A program made the translations under genes and the position numbers. A stretch of 64,000 nucleotides of DNA from Salinicola acroporae (lineage in GTDB: Bacteria > Pseudomonadota > Gammaproteobacteria > Pseudomonadales > Halomonadaceae): NCBI RefSeq assembly GCF_003206615.1, contig NZ_PZJW01000012.1:186001-250000 (forward strand), in the 5' to 3' direction. Below are positions 19,004 to 25,708 of this stretch, in pieces. A model generated the notes under the pieces. That model worked only from the letters and a program-made list of their open reading frames with translations. It made no database searches and had not been told where the DNA came from. Each line of letters opens with the position of its first letter. Position 1 is the first letter of the stretch.

Positions 19004-19876
19004 ATGACCCTCGAAAGACGAACGCCCCCCCAGGCCTGGCAGCTCGACCCGCTGGTGCTGGACGACCAGATCCGTGCCTTCCTGCGCGAAGATATCGGCT
19101 ACTTCGATCTCACCGCGACGCTACTGATCGATGCCGAGCTGCCCGGTCGCTTCGAGATGCGCGCTCGGGAACCGATGACGCTCGCCGGCCTTGCCGCTGC
19201 CGCCCGTGTTTTCACGTTCTACGACGCCAGCATTCAGGTCGAGGTGCTGGCAAGGGATGGCCAGCAGGTCGACAAGGGCACCACCCTGCTCAAGATCGAA
19301 GGTCCGGCGCGCAGCATTCTGACCGCCGAACGCACCGCACTGAACCTGGCCCAGCATCTTTCCGGCATCGCCACCGTCACCGCGACCTATATCGAGCGGA
19401 TCGCCGGTACCCGGGCGCAATTGATCGATTCCCGCAAGACCACGCCAGGGCTTCGCGCCATGGAGAAGCATGCCGTGGCCTGCGGTGGCGGTCGCAACCA
19501 CCGCCTGGGTCTGGACAACGGCATCATGCTCAAGGACAACCACATCGCCGTCTGCGGCAGCATCACCGCCGCCGTCGCCCGCGCCAGGTCCAGCGTGCCG
19601 GTGCTGACCAAGGTCGAGGTCGAGTGCGACCGCTTCGACCAGGTGGAAGAAGCGCTCGCCGCCGGGGCCGACGTGATCATGCTCGACAACATGGCGGTGG
19701 AAGAGATGCAGCGGGCGGTGGCCATGGTCGATGGCCGTGTGCTGCTGGAGGCGTCCGGCGGCGTGCGCCTGGAAACCATTCGCGCCATCGCCGAGACCGG
19801 CGTCGACTTCATCTCGGTCGGACGCATCACGCAGTCGTCGCCAGCGCTGGACATCGGCCTCGACGACGCGGAGTGA
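19004..19876 (+). CDS. nadC: Quinolinate phosphoribosyltransferase (NadC-type, carboxylating)
   Basis: A 290-residue type-II phosphoribosyltransferase: quinolinate + PRPP gives nicotinate mononucleotide + CO2 + PPi. All key stretches look intact: 'TAERTALNLAQHLSGIAT' (about 108-125), 'DSRKTTPGLRAMEKHAVACG' (about 144-163), 'NHRLGLDNGIMLKDNH' (165-180), 'KVEVEC' (about 203-208), and 'DVIMLDN' with 'LEASGGVRLETI'. The conserved Arg, Lys and His residues that hold the two carboxylates are present. Canonical nadC genes sit with nadA/nadB or elsewhere; this one lies 32 bases after a TRAP permease and just before a PhnN-phosphorylase fusion inside the nic operon. It may serve catabolism rather than NAD synthesis. 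Whether a second nadC exists cannot be seen here. Confidence 0.88.
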   Translation: MTLERRTPPQAWQLDPLVLDDQIRAFLREDIGYFDLTATLLIDAELPGRFEMRAREPMTLAGLAAAARVFTFYDASIQVEVLARDGQQVDKGTTLLKIEGPARSILTAERTALNLAQHLSGIATVTATYIERIAGTRAQLIDSRKTTPGLRAMEKHAVACGGGRNHRLGLDNGIMLKDNHIAVCGSITAAVARARSSVPVLTKVEVECDRFDQVEEALAAGADVIMLDNMAVEEMQRAVAMVDGRVLLEASGGVRLETIRAIAETGVDFISVGRITQSSPALDIGLDDAE

Positions 19877-19881
19877 GCGGG

Positions 19882-21942
19882 ATGCGTTCGAACAATCCGC
19901 CGCGCGGCTTACTGGTACTGGTCGTCGGCCCCAGCGGGGCCGGCAAGGATACCCTGATGGAGCGGGCGCTGGCCGATTACACCTGCACCCAGCATGTGCT
20001 CCTGACGAGGCGGGTCATCACCCGTCCTGCCGATGCGGGCGGTGAAGATCATCAGGCGATGAGCGATTCGGATTTCGACGCGGCGCTCGGCGCCGGCGAG
20101 TTCCTGATCCACTGGCATGCCCACGGCCTGCGCTATGCGCTGCGCGCGTCGATTCGCGATGACCTGGCCCGCGGGCGCACGGTGCTGGCCAATGTGTCGC
20201 GCAAGGTCATCGGCGCCATCGCCGGACTGGGGCGGCCGGTTGCCGTGATCGACATCACGGCATCGCGCGAGGTCCGCGCGCGGCGCCTGTCGATGCGCGG
20301 GCGCGAAACCGCCAGCGACATCCTCGCCCGGCTCGAGACGCTGGAATGGCAGCCACCACGAGGCGTAGACCACTATCGGGTCGATAACGATGCCGACCTG
20401 AACACCGGCATCGAACGCTTTCTCATTGCGCTGGCCCGGGCCTGTGGTGGCGACACGCCGATTCGCCACCTGCCGATCGATAGCGGTCCTCGCCTGATCG
20501 GCTTCCTGTCGCTCCGCCACCCGCTGCGCGATGCGATACAGGCACTGCCCACGCCCCGCGTCGAGGTCGATATCCTCGGCCGGCCGCTGGTACTGGAAGT
20601 GCAGTGGGTCGACGACGACCACTGGCTGGCCCCCGATGCCATCGGCCTGGCTCGCGCCACCCTGGCACGGCTCGGGCTGATCGCCGGCATGCCCCTGCAA
20701 CTGCAACCGGCACCACCGCCTGTCGGCGCTGCGGCACTGCGGCGCAAGCTTCGCGGCCAGTCATTGAACGAAGACGAGTTCTTCGGCGTGGTCCACGACA
20801 TCGCCGACAACCGCTTCGACGAAGCGTCGACCGGGGCATTCCTGGCCAGCCTGGCCAATCACCTCGACGACGACGAGATCATCGCGCTGACCCGTGCCCG
20901 GGCGCGGATCGCCCAGACGTTGCACTGGGATCGCCCGATGGTGGTCGACAAGCACTCGATAGGTGGGCTCCCCGGCAGCCGGATCACGCTGATCGTGATC
21001 CCGATCGTCGCCGCGCATGGGCTGACCATTCCCAAGGCGTCGTCACGGGCGATCACCTCGCCGGCCGGCACCGCCGATACCATGGCGCTGTTCGCCGATG
21101 TCGAGCTCGGCCCGGACGACGTTCGCCGCGTCGTCAACGGGGCCAACGGCTGCATCGTCTGGAACGGGCGTCTGTCGCACACGCCCTTCGACGACATGAC
21201 CAACGCCATCGTGCGGCCGCTGGATCTGGACTCGGCGCGGATGAGCGTCGCTTCTATCCTGTCCAAGAAGCTGGCCGCCGGCGTCACCCATCTGGTCGTC
21301 GACCTGCCGACCGGGCCCCAGGCCAAGTTGCCGACCCAGGAGAAGGCGCAGGAGCTGAAGCGGCTGATGGAGTCGGTGGGGGCCGCGCTCGGCATCCGGG
21401 TACTGGCACGGATCACCGACGGCACCCAGCCGGTGGGCAGGGGCATCGGCCCCAACCTGGAAGCACGCGACGTCCTGCAGGTGCTGAACAACGACCCCGG
21501 CGCGCCGCGAGACCTGCGTGACAAGGCGCTCGATTTCGCCGGTGCGCTGCTCGACTGGGCACCGGACGTGAGACCCGGCGAGGGGCGTGCGCGCGCCGAG
21601 ACTCTGCTCGCCAGTGGCGCGGCAAAAGCCCGCTTCGAGCGCATCATCGAGCTGCAGGGTCGGCGTGGACTTCCGGCCGCGCCCGGCCCTTTTCACGCCG
21701 ATATCGTCGCGCCGGCTAGTGGCCGTATCAACCATATCGATATCTGGCGACTCAACTCGATCGCTCGACTCACCGGCGCCCCGGGCGACACACTGGCCGG
21801 ACTCGACCTCGTCGCCCACAAGGGTGAGCAGGTCGACATCGGTCAACCGCTCTACCGGCTATACGCCTCCAGCCAAAGCGCGCTCGACCGGGTCGTCGCC
21901 TTTGCCCGGACCGGCAACGCCTTCGAGCTGAAACGGGAGTGA
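19882..21942 (+). CDS. Fusion: ribose 1,5-bisphosphokinase (PhnN) + AMP-phosphorylase/thymidine-phosphorylase-like
   Basis: A 686-residue two-domain protein. Residues 10-185 are PhnN-like, with P-loop 'GPSGAGKDT' (16-24) and the Arg-rich 'RRLSMRGRET' lid; PhnN makes PRPP from ribose 1,5-bisphosphate and ATP. Residues about 195-686 match archaeal-type AMP phosphorylases of the DeoA superfamily: a small N-terminal beta domain, 'DKHSIGGLPGSR' (from 355), 'SSRAITSPAGTADTM' (from 388), and a C-terminal domain. AMP phosphorylase converts NMP + Pi to base + ribose 1,5-bisphosphate, the substrate of the fused kinase, so the fusion would channel it to PRPP. Start ATG 19882 is chosen; GTG 19873 overlapping the nadC stop is possible. 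With NadC upstream, NaMN is an attractive nucleotide substrate (inference). Confidence 0.85.
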   Translation: MRSNNPPRGLLVLVVGPSGAGKDTLMERALADYTCTQHVLLTRRVITRPADAGGEDHQAMSDSDFDAALGAGEFLIHWHAHGLRYALRASIRDDLARGRTVLANVSRKVIGAIAGLGRPVAVIDITASREVRARRLSMRGRETASDILARLETLEWQPPRGVDHYRVDNDADLNTGIERFLIALARACGGDTPIRHLPIDSGPRLIGFLSLRHPLRDAIQALPTPRVEVDILGRPLVLEVQWVDDDHWLAPDAIGLARATLARLGLIAGMPLQLQPAPPPVGAAALRRKLRGQSLNEDEFFGVVHDIADNRFDEASTGAFLASLANHLDDDEIIALTRARARIAQTLHWDRPMVVDKHSIGGLPGSRITLIVIPIVAAHGLTIPKASSRAITSPAGTADTMALFADVELGPDDVRRVVNGANGCIVWNGRLSHTPFDDMTNAIVRPLDLDSARMSVASILSKKLAAGVTHLVVDLPTGPQAKLPTQEKAQELKRLMESVGAALGIRVLARITDGTQPVGRGIGPNLEARDVLQVLNNDPGAPRDLRDKALDFAGALLDWAPDVRPGEGRARAETLLASGAAKARFERIIELQGRRGLPAAPGPFHADIVAPASGRINHIDIWRLNSIARLTGAPGDTLAGLDLVAHKGEQVDIGQPLYRLYASSQSALDRVVAFARTGNAFELKRE

Positions 21943-21949
21943 TGATGCC

Positions 21950-23116
21950 ATGTCGCGGACGGATGTAAGCGACGATGCCACGGTCGACGCCTTCGGGCGT
22001 CTGATCGGGAGCCTGCTCGATCAGAATCTCGATCAGCGCAAGCCACAGGTGGTGACATTCTGGTGCGGTGCCGGGTTCTCCAAGGCATGGGACCCTCGCT
22101 CTCCCACCGATGGCGAGCTGTTCGCGATCGATCTCGACGATATTCGTGACTTCCCCAACCTGCAGCACTTGATGCACGTCATCGGCTGGGAGGATTACCG
22201 TCATCTCGATTTCGAGCGTTTCAAGAACCTGCGCTACGTGCTCGACATGCAGGTGCGCTATCCCGATATCCGCAACCGGTATTTCGACGATCAGAACCTG
22301 CGCCTGAGCATCAACGAGTTGCGAACGCTGGTCATGCGCCGCTTCACCGCCGCCTGCGACATCCACAACGTCGACGACGCCAGTCTGCGTTTCACCTCGC
22401 CTTACGACAGCGACGGCCAGCGCGCCATCGTCCGGCTGTTCTCCGCACTGGAAGACCGTGCCAGCAGCGCGAACCTGGGCGCCAACTGGCCGCTATACCA
22501 TTTCCTGACCACCAACTACGACTTCACCATCGAGACCATCCTCGAACACGTCTATCGCCAGAACGCGCCGGTCTTTGGTCGTCTCTATCGGGGCGTCACG
22601 CCTCAACGGATCTGTGGCGGCACGATCTGGGAGCATCTGCCACGCACCGTCGACCGCAACGTGATCAAGATCAACGGCGGATTCGAGATTCTGCCGACGG
22701 CTCAAGGCTTCGACTTCGAATATCGCCAGCGCAGCGACGCCGAGATTCGCCAGGAGCCGCCGCTGCTGATCCTGCCATCCCAGGTCCAGGACTACGACGA
22801 GCCCTATTTCCATCAGGTATTCCCCAAGGCCGTGCGCCTGTTGCGGGAAACCGATGTCCTGGTGATCGTCGGATACAGCATGCCGCAGGAAGACTCCCTG
22901 GTGCGCTTCATCCTGCGTCAGCTCGCCGAGAGCCCCTTCGACGCCACCGGCAAGCATGTCTTCGTCATCGATACCAAGAACCACGCCACCATCAAGTCGC
23001 GACTGGAAGAGATGTTCTTCTATCTGCCGCGCACCGGCTGGCCACGCGAGCACTATTTCAGTGGCCGTTTCGAAGATTTCTGTCAACGCGTCGTCGAGCA
23101 GGGCGAGGTGCGGTAA
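21950..23116 (+). CDS. SIR2-like NAD-binding-fold protein
   Basis: A 388-residue protein starting 7 bases after the phosphorylase stop, with GGGAG upstream. It has the SIR2_2 Rossmann elements: 'WCGAGFSKAWDP' (GAG at 40-42, Ser44), 'LTTNYDFTIE' (Asn189, Asp191) and 'VIVGYSMPQEDSLVRFIL' (about 304-321). In active relatives a catalytic His is expected in a 'KLHG'-like motif; here the equivalent looks like 'IKINGG' with Asn242. The protein may therefore bind or sense NAD-like molecules, or work on another N-ribosyl bond, rather than being a standard NADase. Many SIR2-like proteins act in phage defence, but no defence partner is visible and it is embedded in a pyridine-nucleotide operon. Function unknown. 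Confidence 0.75.
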   Translation: MSRTDVSDDATVDAFGRLIGSLLDQNLDQRKPQVVTFWCGAGFSKAWDPRSPTDGELFAIDLDDIRDFPNLQHLMHVIGWEDYRHLDFERFKNLRYVLDMQVRYPDIRNRYFDDQNLRLSINELRTLVMRRFTAACDIHNVDDASLRFTSPYDSDGQRAIVRLFSALEDRASSANLGANWPLYHFLTTNYDFTIETILEHVYRQNAPVFGRLYRGVTPQRICGGTIWEHLPRTVDRNVIKINGGFEILPTAQGFDFEYRQRSDAEIRQEPPLLILPSQVQDYDEPYFHQVFPKAVRLLRETDVLVIVGYSMPQEDSLVRFILRQLAESPFDATGKHVFVIDTKNHATIKSRLEEMFFYLPRTGWPREHYFSGRFEDFCQRVVEQGEVR

Positions 23117-23218
23117 TGCCATGCCCGCCCACTCGACTTGCCACGACCCTGAGCCCGAGCGCAGCTCGCCCGCGTCGGACTCGCAATGCACCCAGGCCTG
23201 TTCACCGAGGAAAGCGCC

Positions 23219-23974
23219 ATGACCCAGCTGTATCGCATCGGCCAGATCGTCCCGAGCTCCAACGTCACCATGGAAACCGAGATTCCCGCGATGCTGACCG
23301 CCCGACAACTCATCCGCCCGGCGCAGCGTTTCACCTTCCACTCCAGCCGAATGCGCATGAAGACCGTGCGCAAGGAGGAGCTGGCCGCCATGGACGGGGA
23401 ATCCGATCGCTGTGCGCTGGAACTCTCCGATGCCCATGTCGACGTGATGGGCTATGCGTGTCTGGTCGCGATCATGTCGATGGGCCCCGGCTACCACCGT
23501 GAATCGCAGAAGCGCCTTCATCAGCGCAGCGTCGAGAACGGGCATCCCACGCCGGTCATCACCAGCGCGGGCGCGTTGGTCGACGCGCTGAAAGTAATGA
23601 ACGCCCGTCGCGTCGTTGTCGTGGCGCCATACATGAAACCGCTCACCGAGCTGGTGGTGAACTACATCCGCGAAGAGGGCGTCGAGGTGCTCGGTTATCG
23701 CGCCCTGGAGATACCCGACAACCTCGATGTCGCCCGCCACGACCCGATGCGCCTGCCGGAGATCGTCGCCGAACTCGACGTCAGCGACGCCGATGCCATC
23801 GTGCTGTCGGCATGCGTGCAGATGCCGTCGCTGGCTGCCGTCTCCAAGGTCGAGGCATTGACCGGCAAGCCCGTGGTGACCGCCGCCATCGCCACCACCT
23901 ACGCCATGCTCAAGGCACTCGACCTCGAGCCCGTCGTTCCGGGCGCCGGCGCGCTGCTCTCGGGCGCCTATTGA
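23219..23974 (+). CDS. nicE: Maleate cis-trans isomerase
   Basis: A 251-residue Asp/Glu-racemase-fold enzyme converting maleate to fumarate, the last step of the Nic pathway. ATG 23219 has a GAGGAAAG site. Two catalytic cysteines are visible: Cys81 in 'GYACLVAIMS' and Cys199 in 'LSACVQMPS', aligning with Cys82 and Cys200 of P. putida NicE. The N-terminal 'GQIVPSSNVTMETEIP' and 'HSSRMRM' are typical of maleate isomerases rather than of arylmalonate decarboxylases. It is followed by nicF after 84 bases. Confidence 0.93.
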   Translation: MTQLYRIGQIVPSSNVTMETEIPAMLTARQLIRPAQRFTFHSSRMRMKTVRKEELAAMDGESDRCALELSDAHVDVMGYACLVAIMSMGPGYHRESQKRLHQRSVENGHPTPVITSAGALVDALKVMNARRVVVVAPYMKPLTELVVNYIREEGVEVLGYRALEIPDNLDVARHDPMRLPEIVAELDVSDADAIVLSACVQMPSLAAVSKVEALTGKPVVTAAIATTYAMLKALDLEPVVPGAGALLSGAY

Positions 23975-24058
23975 ACAGGTTCATCGCCAGCAGGCAAGCC
24001 CGCGGCCGGGCTGGCCTGCTTTCCGCTATTCGTGAAGCCCATTCTCAAGGGGGTCGTC

Positions 24059-24685
24059 ATGTCTGAATCCGCCGCCAGCAACTACGCCGGCGTCTGGGGC
24101 AACCGCATCGGCTTCGGCCACAAGGCTGCCCTGCTGGTCATCGATTTCATGAAGGGATATACCACCGAAGGCGCGCCGCTCTACGCCCCGGGCGTGGTCT
24201 CCGCCGTCAAGATAGGCGGTGAGCTGTTGCAGGTCGCCCGCGAGACCGCGACCCCGATCATCCACACCAATATTCGCTATCAGCCTGGCAGCTTCCAGGA
24301 TGGCGGCATGTGGGTGAAGAAGGCCCCGGTGATGCGGGACATGGTCGAGGGCAACCCGCTGGCCGAATTCTGCGCCGAGGTGGCGCCTCGAGACGACGAG
24401 CTGGTCGTCACCAAGCAGTACGCCAGTGCGTTTTTCGGTACCTCGCTGGCGCCGACGCTGCATAGCCAGGGAGTCGATACGCTGATCGTGATCGGCTGCT
24501 CCACCAGCGGCTGCGTGCGGGCCACCGCCGTCGATGGCGTGCAGCACGGGTTCCGCGTCATGGTGGTCCGCGATGGCGTCGGTGATCGACATGAAGGGCC
24601 GCACGAGGCCAACCTGTTCGACATCGACAGCAAGTATGGCGACGTCATCGACAGCGACGAGGCCATGGCGTGGCTCAAGCGCTGA
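24059..24685 (+). CDS. nicF: Maleamate amidohydrolase (isochorismatase family)
   Basis: A 208-residue cysteine hydrolase that deamidates maleamate to maleate and ammonia. The catalytic triad is Asp29 ('LLVIDFMKGY'), Lys119 ('LVVTKQYASAFFGT') and Cys152 ('CSTSGCVRATAVDG'). ATG 24059 is chosen because AAGGGGG lies just upstream; the open frame extends nine residues further. Length and motifs match P. putida NicF. It is the last gene of the plus-strand run and convergent with nicR. Nicotinamidases and N-carbamoylsarcosine amidases share the fold; the position beside nicE decides. Confidence 0.92.
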   Translation: MSESAASNYAGVWGNRIGFGHKAALLVIDFMKGYTTEGAPLYAPGVVSAVKIGGELLQVARETATPIIHTNIRYQPGSFQDGGMWVKKAPVMRDMVEGNPLAEFCAEVAPRDDELVVTKQYASAFFGTSLAPTLHSQGVDTLIVIGCSTSGCVRATAVDGVQHGFRVMVVRDGVGDRHEGPHEANLFDIDSKYGDVIDSDEAMAWLKR

Positions 24686-24836
24686 GAAACCCATGTCGAA
24701 CGCCACGGCGCTCGTCCCGGGAACCGACGTGCCTGCCCCGGGATACGAATGGACTTGCCTCGAGAGCTCGAGACCGACACCGCCGCGGATCCAGATCGAG
24801 CGGTGTCGCTCGGTGACCGGCCGTATGGAGGGGTTA

Positions 24837-25328
24837 TCACTCCTCCGAGGCGTTCATCTTGTCCAGCAGGTGCATGAGCGCCACGCGCTCGGCAGGATTG
24901 AGCTTGCCCATCGTCATATCGGAGATACGCTTGGCTCGCGGCACCATCGTCGCGACCAGCTCGCGCCCGGCCAGCGTGATGTCGACGATCACCTTGCGTT
25001 GATCGTTGGGATCGGATGACAGCGATATCCAGTCACGCGCCTTGAGCCGCTTGATCACGCCGCGAATGGTAGCGGGGTCGATGGCCGTCGCCTTGACCAG
25101 ATCGGTGAGCGCGCTAGGGCCGTTGTCCATGATCGTGCAGAGCGTGACGAACTGTATGGCGGTGAGCTGTTTGTCACAGCTCTGGCTTTGGAAGATCGCG
25201 GTATGCCGCTGATAGGCACGCCGCAGCAGATGGCCGACCTGCTCGGAGAATTCGTAATCCTGCTGGTGGGGCGTCGCGGCGGCGTTCGGGTCCACTTCAT
25301 CGACGGCATGACCGAAGGCATTCGACAT
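24837..25328 (-). CDS. nicR: MarR-family repressor of the nic genes
   Basis: A 163-residue winged-helix regulator. ATG 25328 has GGAG 9 bases upstream; a TTG 15 bases earlier is an inferior alternative. The central part 'LTAIQFVTLCTIMDNGP' and 'LTDLVKATAIDPATIRGVIKRLKARDWI' is the DNA-binding helix-turn-helix, with the wing Asp-Arg motif varied to 'SDPNDQRKVIVDIT'. P. putida NicR is a MarR protein released by 6-hydroxynicotinate. The gene lies between nicF and the catalytic dehydrogenase operon and is divergent from the latter, a usual place for a local repressor. Confidence 0.87.
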   Translation of the reverse strand: MSNAFGHAVDEVDPNAAATPHQQDYEFSEQVGHLLRRAYQRHTAIFQSQSCDKQLTAIQFVTLCTIMDNGPSALTDLVKATAIDPATIRGVIKRLKARDWISLSSDPNDQRKVIVDITLAGRELVATMVPRAKRISDMTMGKLNPAERVALMHLLDKMNASEE

Positions 25329-25708
25329 GATCTCACTCTCCAAGCACCATCCTCCAGGCCTCGCCCAGCCGCCACCGCCCGCCGGGCATCGTCGATTTGC
25401 ATCGCGGCGGCGGGCGCGGCAAGCAGGGAAAAAGCGCAGAGCGAGGCTGTGATTTTAGGTGTAGTCGCTGTAATTTCTGAGAAAAATACTACACCATTTG
25501 GTCAAATTTCATCCACCCACAAACCGAAAGAATCGCCATTCAACTGTTTTTCATGAATTAATTACCAGCTGATGGCGAGACAGGAAATCATCGACGATCG
25601 CAGTAACAGTGTCTACGTGCATTTCTACGCGAAATGATTGACTCACCGGCTCGCCAGCCAGCCTGTTTCCGGTGGAGACTTTCCCTACAACAACAGAGGC
25701 CGTGCGGC
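25329..25708. promoter_or_regulatory. Divergent nicR / dehydrogenase control region
   Basis: 380 bases, AT-richer at 25450-25560. GGTGTAGT at 25458-25465 is mirrored by ACTACACC at 25488-25495 (8-base perfect inverted repeat, 22-base spacer). GTGTCTACG occurs at 25609-25617, followed closely by TTCTACGCG. The same GTGTCTACG core is in the nicX promoter region. These are candidate regulator sites. On the minus strand TTGACC overlaps this region but no good -10 is at the right distance. Confidence 0.5.

Noticed and set aside
18907-19872. Upstream extension of the phosphorylase fusion through the whole nadC region
   Set aside because: This is the shadow frame of nadC: Arg/Pro-rich, no family resemblance. 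Both the overlap geometry and domain boundary place the real start at 19873-19882.
21950-23116. SIR2-like gene read as an anti-phage defence system
   Set aside because: No typical partner (HerA, TIR, STALD, Argonaute, DUF4297 type) is nearby and it sits tightly inside a metabolic operon; a metabolic or sensing role is simpler.
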